Shown here: positions 30,939 through 40,603 of the stretch, in pieces
How the letters are laid out: each line of letters begins with the position of its first letter
Position numbering within the stretch: the first letter of the stretch is position 1
From: Natronosporangium hydrolyticum
Lineage (GTDB): Bacteria; Actinomycetota; Actinomycetes; Mycobacteriales; Micromonosporaceae
Reading direction: 5' to 3'
NCBI RefSeq assembly: GCF_016925615.1
Contig: NZ_CP070499.1
Span: forward strand, 3,968,001 to 4,032,000
DNA length: 64,000 bases
The notes under the pieces: generated by a model
The model's database searches: none
Seen by the model: only the letters and a program-made list of their open reading frames with translations
Told to the model about the DNA's origin: nothing
Translations under genes and position numbers: made by a program

Positions 30939-33434
30939 TCAGTCGCCGCCCAGCGACTCCAGCACCTCGGGTAGCTCATCCGGCTTGATCAGCACCTCCC
31001 GAGCCTTCGAACCCTCCGACGGACCCACCACCCCACGGGTCTCCATCAGGTCCATCAACCGCCCGGCTTTGGCGAACCCGACCCGCAGCTTGCGCTGCAG
31101 CATCGAGGTGGAGCCGAACTGCGAGGTCACGACTAGCTCCACCGCCTGGCGTAGCAGCTGCAGATCGTCCCCGATGTCGTCGTCGATCTGCTTCTGCTTC
31201 TCCGGTGGCGGCGCCGTCACCTCCTCCCGGAACTCCGGCTCCCGCTGCTGCTTGCAGTGCGCCACGACGTCGGCGATCTCCGCCTCGGTCACCCAGGCAC
31301 CCTGCAGCCGCTGCGGTTTCGACGCCCCCATCGGCAGGAACAGCCCGTCGCCCCGGCCGAGTAGCTTCTCCGCCCCCGGCTGATCGAGGATCACCCGAGA
31401 GTCGGCGAGCGAGGAGGTGGCGAACGCCAACCGGGACGGCACGTTGGCCTTGATCAGACCGGTGACCACGTCCACCGACGGCCGTTGGGTCGCCAGCACC
31501 AGATGGATGCCGGCGGCCCGGGCCAGCTGCGTGATCCGCACCACCGAGTCCTCCACGTCCCGCGGCGCCACCATCATCAGGTCGGCCAACTCATCGACGA
31601 TCACCAGCAGGTACGGGTGGGGTCGGATCTCGCGTTCGCTGCCCGGTGGGGCCTTCACCTCGCCGGCCCGGACCTTCCGGTTGAACTCGTCCACATGCCG
31701 CACCCCGGCGGCGGCGAGGTCGTCGTAGCGCATATCCATCTCGCGCACCACCCAGTCCAGCGCGTCCGCCGCCTTCTTAGGGTTGGTGACGATCGGGTGG
31801 ACTAGGTGAGGGACCCCCTCATAGCTGGTGAGCTCCACCCGCTTCGGGTCGATCAGCAGCAGCCGCACCATGTCCGGGGTGGCGCGCATCAGGATCGACG
31901 AGAGCAACGAGTTCAGGCAGCTCGATTTGCCGGCGCCGGTGGCGCCCGCGATCAGAATGTGCGGCATCTTCGCGAGGTTCGCCACCACATAGCCGCCCTC
32001 GATGTCCTTACCGAGCCCGACCACCATCGGATGATGGTCGGCGGTCGCCACCCGGGAACGCAGCACGTCGCCGAGCGACACCGTCTCCGGGTCGGCGTTG
32101 GGGATCTCCACCCCCACCGCGCTCTTGCCCGGGATCGGGCTGAGAATCCGGATATCAGGTGACTTGACGGCGTAGGCGATGTTGCGGGACAGCTGGGTGA
32201 TCCGCTCTACCTTGATCCCTGAGCCGAGCTCCACTTCGTACCGGGTGACCGTGGGGCCGCGGGTGAAACCGGTGACCGCGGCGTCGATGTTGAACTGCTC
32301 GAAGACGTTCTGCAGCGCCTCGATCACCTGGTCATTGACCTTGCTGCGGCTCTTGCCCGCCGCCCCTGGGCGCAGCAGATTCGATGGCGGCAGCGTGTAG
32401 TCACCGCCCAACCCGGTCAGCGCCGGCTGTTCGGCCCGGCTCGGCGCCGGAGTGTGCACCGGCGCCGGCCGAGCCGGCGCCTCCGCCGCGGGCTCAGCGC
32501 CCCGCCGGCCGGCGGCGCCCCGGCGACCCGACCCGGCCGCTGCCTTGCCACCCGCGGCCGGCGCCTCCGTCGCCTCGTCGGCCGCCGCCTCACCGTCGCC
32601 GGCGCCCTCATCGCCATCGATCGCCGGAGTGAGGTCTTTGGCGTAGACGCCCTGCCGGCGCCGGGACGCGCCGCGCCGCCCGGCCGGCGACTCGCTCTCG
32701 GCCGCGGACTCGTCCTCCTCCGACTCCGCCTCACCAGCTGGGCGGCCAAGCAGGAAGTCACGGATGCCGGCGAGCCGGGCGGGCACCCGGGCGATCGGGG
32801 TGGCGGTCACCACCAGCAGCCCGAAGAAGGCCAACAACAACAGCATCGGAGTGGCGACCCAGGCCGTCACCGCCTGCGACAACAACCCGCCGAGCCCGCC
32901 GAGGAGCCCGCCGGCCCACTCTCGTTCGGTCAGCGTCTCCGGCCGCCACATCAGGTCGAGCAGCCCGGTCACCGACACCGCCAGGGCGGTCCAGCCGACC
33001 AACGCGCGACCCTTGTGTCGACCAGTGGCGGGTGCCCGCATCAGCTTGACGCTGGTCCCCAGCAGCACCAGCGGCAGCAGCGTGGCGACCGCACCCACCG
33101 CCCGCCGCACCACCGTCGCCACGAAGTCGCCCGCCGGGCCCGCAAGGTCGAACCAGACCGCCATCGCCAGCAGGATCGCCACACTGAGCACCAACAAGCC
33201 CGCCCCGTCGCGCCGGTGCTCCGGCTCGATCTCTTTGGCGGTGGCGGCCTGCCGGCCGATCGCCCGCACCACCCAGCCAACCCCGCCGGCCAGCCCGAAC
33301 CACGGCGCCGCAACCCCGCCACGACGCGGCTTCGGCGCAGACTTTGGCGCAGACTTTGGGGCCGGAGCTGACTTTTTGGGACGCGCCGGGGTGGTACGAC
33401 GCCGAGTGGTCGACTTGGAGGTACGGGGCGCCAT
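30939..33434 (-). CDS. ftsK: DNA translocase FtsK/SpoIIIE
   Basis: Septal DNA pump of 831 residues for chromosome segregation. A basic Lys/Pro-rich N-terminus and four hydrophobic segments (about residues 75-240) are followed by an Ala/Glu/Pro-rich linker, then the motor: [15 protein letters not shown] (Walker A), [11 protein letters not shown] and [17 protein letters not shown] (Walker B). The C-terminal gamma winged helix ([37 protein letters not shown]) recognises KOPS-like sites. ATG 33434 has only a weak ribosome site. Confidence 0.96.
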   Translation of the reverse strand: MAPRTSKSTTRRRTTPARPKKSAPAPKSAPKSAPKPRRGGVAAPWFGLAGGVGWVVRAIGRQAATAKEIEPEHRRDGAGLLVLSVAILLAMAVWFDLAGPAGDFVATVVRRAVGAVATLLPLVLLGTSVKLMRAPATGRHKGRALVGWTALAVSVTGLLDLMWRPETLTEREWAGGLLGGLGGLLSQAVTAWVATPMLLLLAFFGLLVVTATPIARVPARLAGIRDFLLGRPAGEAESEEDESAAESESPAGRRGASRRRQGVYAKDLTPAIDGDEGAGDGEAAADEATEAPAAGGKAAAGSGRRGAAGRRGAEPAAEAPARPAPVHTPAPSRAEQPALTGLGGDYTLPPSNLLRPGAAGKSRSKVNDQVIEALQNVFEQFNIDAAVTGFTRGPTVTRYEVELGSGIKVERITQLSRNIAYAVKSPDIRILSPIPGKSAVGVEIPNADPETVSLGDVLRSRVATADHHPMVVGLGKDIEGGYVVANLAKMPHILIAGATGAGKSSCLNSLLSSILMRATPDMVRLLLIDPKRVELTSYEGVPHLVHPIVTNPKKAADALDWVVREMDMRYDDLAAAGVRHVDEFNRKVRAGEVKAPPGSEREIRPHPYLLVIVDELADLMMVAPRDVEDSVVRITQLARAAGIHLVLATQRPSVDVVTGLIKANVPSRLAFATSSLADSRVILDQPGAEKLLGRGDGLFLPMGASKPQRLQGAWVTEAEIADVVAHCKQQREPEFREEVTAPPPEKQKQIDDDIGDDLQLLRQAVELVVTSQFGSTSMLQRKLRVGFAKAGRLMDLMETRGVVGPSEGSKAREVLIKPDELPEVLESLGGD

Positions 33435-33531
33435 AATGACACGTTAACCCCTGGCCGCGACGTTTCCACGCCCATCCACCCCGTGTCGCCAGCCCCGGGC
33501 CGCCAACCCTGCCGAAACGGACGCCTGGCAC

Positions 33532-33726
33532 CTAACCCGAGGCCGGAAGTGTGTCGGCGACGTCGTAGACCGGCCAGCCGTCGGCGCCCCGGCGTACGGT
33601 GCTGGAGAGCCGGTGCGGCTGCCGGCGGCCTACCTCCAGCAGGTGGGTCACGGTCGCCCCGCGCAGCGTCGCGGCGTCGGCGATCAGCCGGCGATGGGCC
33701 GGGCGCCGTGCCCGACAGTCGACAAT
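33532..33726 (-). CDS. Possible small protein with ATT start, between rnj and ftsK
   Basis: Candidate gene of 64 residues found by reading the space between rnj and ftsK. The frame has strong GC-rich third positions and encodes a basic N-terminus (VDCRARRPAHRRLIADAATL), then LLEVGRRQPHRLSSTVRRG and DGWPVYDVADTLPASG. No ATG, GTG or TTG opens it; ATT at 33726 is preceded by GAGGG at a suitable distance, and it begins 16 bases after the rnj stop. A start mutation, an internal GTG start, or a chance frame are alternatives. Not recognised. Confidence 0.4.
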   Translation of the reverse strand: MVDCRARRPAHRRLIADAATLRGATVTHLLEVGRRQPHRLSSTVRRGADGWPVYDVADTLPASG

Positions 33727-33742
33727 CGTGGTGAGCCCTCGG

Positions 33743-35467
33743 TCAGACCTCCACCACGATCGGGATGATCATCGGTCGGCGGCGGTAGGTCTCGTTCACC
33801 CACCGTCCCACCGTACGACGGACGATCTGCTGCAGCTGGTGCGGATCGGTCACACCGTCCTCGGCCGCCCGGTTCAACGCCTCGGTGATCAGCGGCAACA
33901 CCGCGTCGGAGATCGCCGGATCCTCGGAGAACCCCTTGCCCGAGACCGTGGGGCCGCCCACCACCTTGCCGGTCACCGAGTCGACCACCACCGTGGCCGA
34001 GATGAATCCACCGTCGCCCAGGATCCGCCGCTCGGTGAGCAGGCTCTCGCCGACATCGCCGACGGCCAGCCCGTCCACGTAGACGTACCGGCTCTTGACG
34101 TGACCGACCAGAGCGGCCTCACCCTGATGCAGGTCCACCACGTCGCCGTCCTCGGCCAGGATGATCCGTCGGGGGTCCAGCCCCGACTCCACCCCGAGCT
34201 GGGCATGGGCCCGCAGGTGACGCCACTCTCCATGCACCGGTAGCAGGTTCCGCGGCCGGACCACGTTCAGCAGGTACAGCAGCTCACCCGCGGGGGCGTG
34301 GCCGCTGACGTGCACCTTCGCCACATCCTTGTGGATCACGGTGGCGCCGGAACGGGCCAGTCCGTTGATCACCCGGTAGACCGCGGTCTCGTTGCCGGGC
34401 ACCAACGAACTCGCGAGCACCACGGTGTCGCCGGCTTCGATCGTGATGTGCCGGTGGTCGCCGGTGGCCATCCGACCCAGCGCGCTCATCGGCTCGCCCT
34501 GCGAACCGGTGCTCATCAGCACCACTTCGTTCGCCGGCAGCTCAGTAGCGGTGTCCATGCTGATGACCAGATCACCGGGGATCCGCAGCAGCCCGAGGTC
34601 GCGGGCGATCCCCATGTTGCGCACCATCGACCGGCCCACCAGGGCGACCTTGCGGCCGTGCTCCTGTGCCGAATCCAACACCTGCTGGACCCGGTGGACG
34701 TGGGAGGCGAAGCTCGCCACGATGATCCGACCCTGCGCCTTGGCGAAGATCGCGTCGAGCACCGGGCCGATCTCCCGCTCGGAGGTCACAAACCCCGGGA
34801 ACTCGGCGTTGGTGGAGTCCGACAGCAGCAGGTCGACCCCCTCGCTGCCGAGCCGGGCGAACCCGGCCAGGTCGGTGATCCGGCCATCCAGCGGCAGCTG
34901 ATCCATCTTGAAATCGCCGGTGTGCAGGACCAGCCCGGCCTCGGTGCGGATCGCCACCGCCAGCGCGTCCGGGATGGAGTGGTTCACCGCGAAGAACTCG
35001 CACTCGAACGGCCCCATCCGCTCCCGCTGGCCCGCCGTGACGGTCAACGTGTACGGCTCGAGCCGGCGCTCGGCGAGCTTCGCCTCGACCAGCGCCAACG
35101 TGAACTGGGAGCCGACCAGCGGGATGTCGGGCTTGTGGGCCAACAGGTACGGCACGGCGCCGATGTGGTCCTCGTGCCCGTGGGTGAGCACGATCGCCTC
35201 GACATCGTCGAGCCGGTCCAGGATCGGGGCGAAGTCGGGCAGGATCAGATCCACCCCGGGCTGTTCCGTATCGGGGAACAAAACTCCACAATCGACGATC
35301 AGCAGTCGGCCGTCGTACTCGAAGACGGTCATGTTGCGCCCGATGGCCCCGAGGCCACCCAGCGGAATCACCCGGAGGGCCTGCTGCGCCAACGGTGGTG
35401 GCGGGCCCAGGTCGGCGCGCGAGGCCCGGATCGGCGCGGCGGCGACCGCCTCCAGCGGCGCGGTCAT
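33743..35467 (-). CDS. rnj: Ribonuclease J
   Basis: Metallo-beta-lactamase RNase of 574 residues with 5'-3' exo- and endonuclease activity in mRNA and rRNA processing. The zinc-binding HGHEDHIGAVPYLL motif (near residue 95), the HTGDFKMDQLP segment, the beta-CASP domain (GRIIVASFASHVHRVQQVLD) and PVHGEWRHLRAHAQL are present. Its ATG overlaps the dapA stop as ATGA, the conserved dapA-rnj coupling of actinobacteria. Confidence 0.96.
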   Translation of the reverse strand: MTAPLEAVAAAPIRASRADLGPPPPLAQQALRVIPLGGLGAIGRNMTVFEYDGRLLIVDCGVLFPDTEQPGVDLILPDFAPILDRLDDVEAIVLTHGHEDHIGAVPYLLAHKPDIPLVGSQFTLALVEAKLAERRLEPYTLTVTAGQRERMGPFECEFFAVNHSIPDALAVAIRTEAGLVLHTGDFKMDQLPLDGRITDLAGFARLGSEGVDLLLSDSTNAEFPGFVTSEREIGPVLDAIFAKAQGRIIVASFASHVHRVQQVLDSAQEHGRKVALVGRSMVRNMGIARDLGLLRIPGDLVISMDTATELPANEVVLMSTGSQGEPMSALGRMATGDHRHITIEAGDTVVLASSLVPGNETAVYRVINGLARSGATVIHKDVAKVHVSGHAPAGELLYLLNVVRPRNLLPVHGEWRHLRAHAQLGVESGLDPRRIILAEDGDVVDLHQGEAALVGHVKSRYVYVDGLAVGDVGESLLTERRILGDGGFISATVVVDSVTGKVVGGPTVSGKGFSEDPAISDAVLPLITEALNRAAEDGVTDPHQLQQIVRRTVGRWVNETYRRRPMIIPIVVEV

Positions 35468-36375
35468 GCCGCTCCCGCGGGCAGCGGCAACCCGGCGTCG
35501 ACGCAGTCGGCGCGCAGCTGCGCCAGCTCCGCCTCGGTGGCGTCGACCAACGGTGGCCGGACCGGGCCGGCCGGCAGCCCGAGCGCGGACATCGCGGCCT
35601 TGACCAGGATCGTGCCCTGGGTCCGGAAGATCCCGGTGAACAGCGGCAACAGTTGGTGATGTAGCCGGCGAGCCTCGGCCACCTCCCCCCGCTCGTACGC
35701 TTCGATCAGCTGCTTGGTGCCGACCCCGGTGAGGTGGCTAGAGGTGCCCACCACCCCGACCCCACCGATCGAGAGCATCGGCAGCGTGAGCGCGTCCTCG
35801 CCGGAGTAGTACGCCAGCTCGGTCCGCCGGAGCACCCAGGCGGTCGCGGCCAGGTCCCCCTTGGCGTCCTTCACCCCGACCACCCGCTCGTGTTCGGCCA
35901 CCCGGCACAGCGTTTCGGTGCTGATCGGTACGCCGGAGCGGTGAGGGATGTCGTAGAGCAGGATCGGCAGGCCGGCGGCGTCGGCGACGGCGGTGAAGTG
36001 GCGCACCAGCCCCGGCTGCGGCGGCTTGTTGTAGTAGGGGGTCACCACCAGCAGCCCGTGCGCGCCGGCCTTCTCCGCCTGGTGCGCGAGTTCGATGGTG
36101 TGGCGGGTGTCGTTGGTGCCCACCCCAGCGACCACCCGCGCCCGGTCCCCGACCGCTTCGACCACCGCCCGCAGCAGATTTTCCTTCTCGGCGTCGGTGG
36201 TGGTGGGCGATTCGCCGGTGGTCCCGTTGATCACGAGCGCGTCGTTGGCCTGCTCATCCACCAGGTAGGTGGCGAGCCGGGCGGCGCCGTCGAGATCGAG
36301 CGCGCCCTCCGACGTGAACGGGGTCACCATCGCGGTGAGCAGGCGACCAAACGGCCGCGATGTGTCCTGCGTCAT
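35464..36375 (-). CDS. dapA: 4-hydroxy-tetrahydrodipicolinate synthase
   Basis: Condenses pyruvate with aspartate semialdehyde in lysine and diaminopimelate synthesis; cytoplasmic, 303 residues. The TIM barrel shows INGTTGESPTTTDAEK, the catalytic Tyr in ILLYDIPHRSG and the Schiff-base Lys in VVGVKDAKGDL. ATG at 36375 was preferred over an in-frame TTG at 36399 that overlaps the thyX end. It is coupled to rnj by a 4-base overlap and lies 11 bases after thyX. Confidence 0.96.
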   Translation of the reverse strand: MTQDTSRPFGRLLTAMVTPFTSEGALDLDGAARLATYLVDEQANDALVINGTTGESPTTTDAEKENLLRAVVEAVGDRARVVAGVGTNDTRHTIELAHQAEKAGAHGLLVVTPYYNKPPQPGLVRHFTAVADAAGLPILLYDIPHRSGVPISTETLCRVAEHERVVGVKDAKGDLAATAWVLRRTELAYYSGEDALTLPMLSIGGVGVVGTSSHLTGVGTKQLIEAYERGEVAEARRLHHQLLPLFTGIFRTQGTILVKAAMSALGLPAGPVRPPLVDATEAELAQLRADCVDAGLPLPAGAA

Positions 36376-36386
36376 AAACCTAAACC

Positions 36387-37139
36387 CTAACTCTCCCAAG
36401 TAAGCGGGCTGGCGGCGATCTCAGATCCGTCGGCCAACGTGGAGATGGTGAAGTCCCCGAACACGTTCGGCGCAACCCGCTGCAACTCCCGCAGGCAGGC
36501 CACGGCGACGGCGCGGATCTCCAGGTCGGCGTGCTCGGTGGCCCGGATGGTGATGAAGTGCCGCCAGGCCCGGTAATTGCCGGTGACCACGATCCGGGTT
36601 TCGGTGGCGTTGGGCAGCACCGCCCGAGCTGCCTGCCGCGCCTGTTTGCGTCGCAGCGTGGCGCTGGGCGCGTCGGCGAACTTCTGCTCCAGCGCGCTGA
36701 GTAGTTCCTGGTATGCGCGCTGGCTCGCCTCGGTCGCCTCGTTGAACCGCTTCTGCAGCTCCGGGTCGTCGGCGATCGCCGGCGGCGCCACCATCGCCGC
36801 GTCATGCTCCGGGACGTAGCGCTGCGACAGCTGCGAGTAGGAGAAGTGCCGGTGTCGGATCAGCTCGTGAGTGAGCGACCGGGACACACCGGTGAGGTAG
36901 AACGTGACCGAGCCGTGCTCCAGCACCGAGAGGTGGCCCACCTCCAGAATGTGCCGCAGGTATCCGGCGTTGCTGGCGGTGGCCGGGTTCGGCTTGCTCC
37001 AGGATTGGTAGCAGGCCCGACCAGCGAACTCCGCCAGCGCCTGGCCGCCGTCGGCGTCGGTCTGCCACTCGACCTCCTCGGGCGGATCGAAGTGGGTCCA
37101 GGCGATCAGCTTCACCTGCGGCGACACGGTCTGCGGCAC
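36387..37139 (-). CDS. thyX: Flavin-dependent thymidylate synthase
   Basis: Makes dTMP from dUMP using methylene-tetrahydrofolate, NADPH and FAD; 250 residues. The signature [14 protein letters not shown] is present. GTG at 37139 was chosen because AGGAG lies 6 bases upstream; the frame continues upstream but without homology. It heads the thyX-dapA-rnj transcript. The 180-base divergent region to the next gene holds no further gene. Confidence 0.95.
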   Translation of the reverse strand: MPQTVSPQVKLIAWTHFDPPEEVEWQTDADGGQALAEFAGRACYQSWSKPNPATASNAGYLRHILEVGHLSVLEHGSVTFYLTGVSRSLTHELIRHRHFSYSQLSQRYVPEHDAAMVAPPAIADDPELQKRFNEATEASQRAYQELLSALEQKFADAPSATLRRKQARQAARAVLPNATETRIVVTGNYRAWRHFITIRATEHADLEIRAVAVACLRELQRVAPNVFGDFTISTLADGSEIAASPLTWES

Positions 37140-37305
37140 AGATTGCTCCTCTCCTCGCAGCGACAATATCCCGGGCCGCGGGGACGATACCCGGCCCACA
37201 CGCCCTTCTCATCACCGAGGATGCCGGGGGCAGACTCGACCGTGGCCGCATCAGCTGGACGCCGCGAAGGCATCAAGCTGGGGCTTGCATGACGCCATCG
37301 ATAGT

Positions 37306-37320
37306 GTCATGATGACGTCA
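37306..37320 (+). promoter_or_regulatory. Overlapping palindromes at the start of the RHH gene
   Basis: GTCAT-G-ATGAC (37306-37316) is a perfect dyad, and TGACGTCA (37313-37320) is a second perfect palindrome whose last base is the A of the ATG. A further ATGAC lies at 37289-37293. There is no Shine-Dalgarno, so the transcript may be leaderless. Repeated short half-sites are typical operators of ribbon-helix-helix proteins; autorepression is inferred. Confidence 0.45.
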
Positions 37321-37874
37321 TGGATTTGTCGCCGTATCTGGAAGGTCTCCGCCGCGACCTCTCGGCCGCCGCCGCGACCGGCAGCGAGGAGGTGCAACGG
37401 GCAGCCGAGCTGCTCGGCGGCTCCCTGACACCAGCGGCTCGACTATGCCTCATGGAGGCGCTCGCGGACGCCGCCGACGAGGTCACGAGCAAGCTCAGCA
37501 CCGCCACCGTCGAGGTCCGGCTCCACGGCCGCGATGCCGATCTGGTGGTCACGGAGCTACCGCCGGAAGCACCGGAGCCGGCGCCGCCGACCGCGCCACC
37601 CACCCCCGAAGAACCTGCCGCGACCGCCGAGCCCTCGGGCGAGGTGGCACGGATCACGCTACGCCTGCCGGAGAACCTCAAGGAATCGGTCGAGCGCGTC
37701 GCCAGCCGCGACGGCATCTCGGTCAACGCCTGGCTGGTCCGGGCGATCACCGCGGCGGTCGCAAGCCCGCCCGGATTCCCCGGTCCTCCCACTCCGCCGA
37801 CGCCACCCAACCCGCCGTTTCCCCCCGGACGAGCCAGCTTCGGCCGCCGGGTCACCGGCTACGCCCAAGCCTGA
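37320..37874 (+). CDS. Ribbon-helix-helix (HicB/Arc-like) regulator
   Basis: Protein of 184 residues. An N-terminal helical region (VQRAAELLGGSLTPAARLCLM) and a beta segment are followed by a Pro-rich linker and a ribbon-helix-helix domain near residues 108-148: ARITLRLPENLKESVERVAS, then ISVNAWLVRAITAAV, similar to HicB-type DNA-binding parts. A Pro-rich tail ends it. The palindromic start region suggests autoregulation. It is followed 12 bases later by the DUF4097 gene in an operon; no HicA or other toxin is visible. Confidence 0.82.
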   Translation: MDLSPYLEGLRRDLSAAAATGSEEVQRAAELLGGSLTPAARLCLMEALADAADEVTSKLSTATVEVRLHGRDADLVVTELPPEAPEPAPPTAPPTPEEPAATAEPSGEVARITLRLPENLKESVERVASRDGISVNAWLVRAITAAVASPPGFPGPPTPPTPPNPPFPPGRASFGRRVTGYAQA

Positions 37875-37886
37875 CGAGGAGGAGCC

Positions 37887-38696
37887 ATGCCCGAATACCC
37901 CAGCCCACACCCGATCACCGTCGATGCCCGCCTAGCGAGCGGCGCGTTGACCGTCACCGCGGAAGAGCGCGAGACCACCGTCGTGGCGGTTGAACCGTAC
38001 GACGACAGCGACGCCTCCCGCCAGGCCGCCGACGAAACCCAGGTCGAGTTCCACGGCGACACGCTCACCATCGTCGCGCCGGACTCCCGGGGTTTCGCCA
38101 TCCGTTGGCGCAGCCCGAAACTCCGCGTCACGATCAAAGCCCCCACCGGCAGCGAGGGCCGATTCAAGCTCGCCGCCACCGACCTGACCTGCCGGGGCGA
38201 GTGGCGGGAACTCTACGTCGGCACCGCAACCGGCAACGCCGACATCGAGCAGGTGACGAACGGCCTGACCATCAACACCGCCAGCGGCGACCTACGCGTC
38301 GGCCACGTCGGCGGGCAGCTGACCGTGCACAGCGCCTCCGGCGATGTCTCCGCCCGGACCACCGGCGGGCCGGTCGAGGTGAAGACCGCCAGCGGCGATG
38401 TCTATATCGAAACCGCAGAGTCCGATGTGGTCGTCAAGAGCGCCTCTGGCGACACCCGGGTCGCCGCCGCTCGGCAGGGCACGTTGCGTACCACCGCGGT
38501 CTCGGGTGATGTCTCCATCGGCGTGGTGTCGGGCACCGGGGTGTGGCTCGACCTCAACAGCCTCTCCGGTAACACCCGCAGCGACCTCAGTATGAACGGC
38601 GAGCAGAGCGAGCCGACCGGCCACGAACTCACCATCCAGGCCCGCGCGGTCAGCGGCGACATCATGGTCCACCGGGTCACCCCGGCGGTGCCCTGA
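37887..38696 (+). CDS. DUF4097-family beta-helix repeat protein
   Basis: Protein of 269 residues dominated by short beta repeats of the form SASGDVxVxxxxG (INTASGDLRVGHV, VHSASGDVSARTT, VKTASGDVYIETA, VKSASGDTRVAAA, TAVSGDVSIGVV), which should form a right-handed beta-solenoid. No signal peptide or membrane segment is seen. Such proteins often accompany anti-sigma or toxin-antitoxin-like regulators, but the role is unknown. GAGGAGGAG precedes the ATG. It is in operon with the RHH gene. Confidence 0.88.
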   Translation: MPEYPSPHPITVDARLASGALTVTAEERETTVVAVEPYDDSDASRQAADETQVEFHGDTLTIVAPDSRGFAIRWRSPKLRVTIKAPTGSEGRFKLAATDLTCRGEWRELYVGTATGNADIEQVTNGLTINTASGDLRVGHVGGQLTVHSASGDVSARTTGGPVEVKTASGDVYIETAESDVVVKSASGDTRVAAARQGTLRTTAVSGDVSIGVVSGTGVWLDLNSLSGNTRSDLSMNGEQSEPTGHELTIQARAVSGDIMVHRVTPAVP

Positions 38697-38725
38697 CGAC
38701 CGCTCCGACCGACGAGCGCCGACGG

Positions 38726-39280
38726 CTAAACGTAGAACCAGGTGAACGGGGAGATCGGCAGATTGCGCAGCACCGTGAAGACGCCCGCCGCGCCCAGGAA
38801 CGCTCCGATCATCCACGGCGATGGGCGCAGCTGCGGCAACCGCCAGCGGAAGACCTTGTTGCCGGCCCAGGCGAGGTAGGCGTAGAAGAGGAACGGGACC
38901 GCAAACACGAAGATCAGATGGTGGCGGGCCGCCGCCGGCAGATCGGCCTGCACCAGATAGAAGAAGGCCCGGGTGCCGCCGCAGCCCGGGCAGGCGAAAC
39001 CCGTGGTCATCTTCACCAGGCAGGTGGTCTCGTCGCCGGCCCCGTCGATCGGCTCCCGCGCCAGCACATAGCCGACCGCACCAGCGAAGCAGACCAGAAT
39101 CGCGGCCGGCGCCAGCCAGGTCGGGGATTTGTCCCACATCCGCAGCAACAGCCGGGCGAAGCGGCCCGGCGGCGGCTGCGCATAGGTCATCTGCCGCGCC
39201 CCCCACTGCGGCTCGGGCGGAGGGTGCGCATCATGCGCATGCGGCACCTGGTGCAGCTGAGAATCTGGCGGGTGGGTCAC
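38726..39280 (-). CDS. DUF2752-family membrane protein
   Basis: Membrane protein of 184 residues. After a polar, His/Pro-rich N-terminus come several hydrophobic segments and the DUF2752 signature FACPGCGGTRAFFYLVQADL. GTG at 39280 has AAGGTGG upstream; ATG at residue 31 is the alternative. Function of the family is unknown. It converges with the DUF4097 gene and lies 34 bases after the YcaQ-like gene on the same strand. Confidence 0.85.
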   Translation of the reverse strand: MTHPPDSQLHQVPHAHDAHPPPEPQWGARQMTYAQPPPGRFARLLLRMWDKSPTWLAPAAILVCFAGAVGYVLAREPIDGAGDETTCLVKMTTGFACPGCGGTRAFFYLVQADLPAAARHHLIFVFAVPFLFYAYLAWAGNKVFRWRLPQLRPSPWMIGAFLGAAGVFTVLRNLPISPFTWFYV

Positions 39281-39314
39281 CGGACCACCTTCACGACCAT
39301 GCTGTACGGGAACG

Positions 39315-40550
39315 TCACCTCTCACCGTACCGAACGTCCGCTCGTAGGGCGGCGGCGAGCGGCCCGCTCAAGTCTCCCCGCTCGGGCGCCGCGACCTGTG
39401 GCAGTCCCAGCCAGTCGGCGAGCCGCCGCAGCTCGGTGGCGAGCGCGGCGGCCGTCTCCGGCGGGGCAGCCGGCTCCCGCCACGCCGCCGGCACCCGCAA
39501 CACCCCGGCGCGCCGGTCCGCCTTCAGGTCCACCCGGGCGACCAGCTCCTCGCCGAGCCGAAACGGCAGCACGTAGTAGCCGTACACCCGCTTCGGGGCC
39601 GGCACGTAGATCTCCAGCCGGAAGTGGAAGCCGAACAGCCGTTCGACCCGCTCCCGCTGCCACAGCAGCGGGTCGAACGGGCCCACCAGGCTCGCCCCAC
39701 CCACCTGGCGAGGCAACCGGGCGTCCCGGTGCCGCCAGGCGTGCCGGCGCCACCCGGCCACCGAGACCGGAATCAGCTCACCCGCCTCGACCAGCTCGTC
39801 GATCGCCTGCTGGAACCCCGCCACCGGCAGCCGGAAGTAGTCGCGCAGCTCCGGCGCCGCGGCTACCCCCAGGGCCGCCGCCGCCAGGCTGACCAGCCGC
39901 CGCTTCGCGTCCGCCGGCGCCAAGGTGGGAGCGGCCGACACCGCCGCCGGCAACACCCGCTCGGGCAGGTCATAGACCCGTGCCCAGGAGCCGTTGCGAC
40001 GGGCTGCGGTCACCTCCCCCGACCAGAACAGCCACTCCAGCGCGGTCTTCGTCTCCGACCAGTTCCACCCCCAGTGGTCGGTCCGCTGGCGGGGCAGGTC
40101 CGCTTCGATCTCGGCGGCGGTCACCGGGCCCCGGTCAGCGACCTCGCTGCGGACCCACCGGACCAGCTCCGGCTGCTCGACGGCGACCCGGCGCATCCCA
40201 CCCCAAGCGGTCTGGTGGGCCTGCGCCATCCGCCACCGCAGCGCCGGGTGCAGCTCCACCGGCAGCAGCGACGCCTCGTGCCCCCAATACTCGAAGAGCA
40301 TCCGCGGGGCCCGGTAGGAGGCGCGGTCCAGCAGCTCTGTCGAATACGCCCCGAGCCGGCTGAAGGCCGGCAAGTAGTGGGCACGCTGCAGCACGTTGAT
40401 CGAATCGAGCTGTAGCAGGCCGACCCGGTCGAAGAGCCGGCGCAGGTGCCGACGGCCGGGGGTGGTCCGGGGCGGCGGATCGGCGAACCCCTGGGCGGCC
40501 AACGCCACCCGCCGGGCCGCCGACAGCGAGAGACTCTCCGGTACGGTCAT
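39315..40550 (-). CDS. Winged-helix protein, YcaQ/AlkX-like DNA glycosylase family
   Basis: Protein of 411 residues of the HTH_42 family. The N-terminal GLLQLDSINVLQRAHYLPAF carries the QxD motif that distinguishes YcaQ/AlkX, which unhooks interstrand crosslinks, from the QxQ of AlkZ. Winged helices (VTAAEIEADL; WSETKTALEWLFWSGEVTAA) and the C-terminal domain LVGPFDPLLWQRERVERLF with YVLPFRLGEELVARVDLK follow. ATG 40550 has no clear ribosome site. Predicted role is repair of bulky or crosslinking damage from natural products; activity is inferred from the motif. Confidence 0.85.
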   Translation of the reverse strand: MTVPESLSLSAARRVALAAQGFADPPPRTTPGRRHLRRLFDRVGLLQLDSINVLQRAHYLPAFSRLGAYSTELLDRASYRAPRMLFEYWGHEASLLPVELHPALRWRMAQAHQTAWGGMRRVAVEQPELVRWVRSEVADRGPVTAAEIEADLPRQRTDHWGWNWSETKTALEWLFWSGEVTAARRNGSWARVYDLPERVLPAAVSAAPTLAPADAKRRLVSLAAAALGVAAAPELRDYFRLPVAGFQQAIDELVEAGELIPVSVAGWRRHAWRHRDARLPRQVGGASLVGPFDPLLWQRERVERLFGFHFRLEIYVPAPKRVYGYYVLPFRLGEELVARVDLKADRRAGVLRVPAAWREPAAPPETAAALATELRRLADWLGLPQVAAPERGDLSGPLAAALRADVRYGER

Positions 40551-40603
40551 CGCCGGCAGGCTAGCTGACGCCACCGACACCCCACTGCCGTAGCCTGGGG
40601 GCT

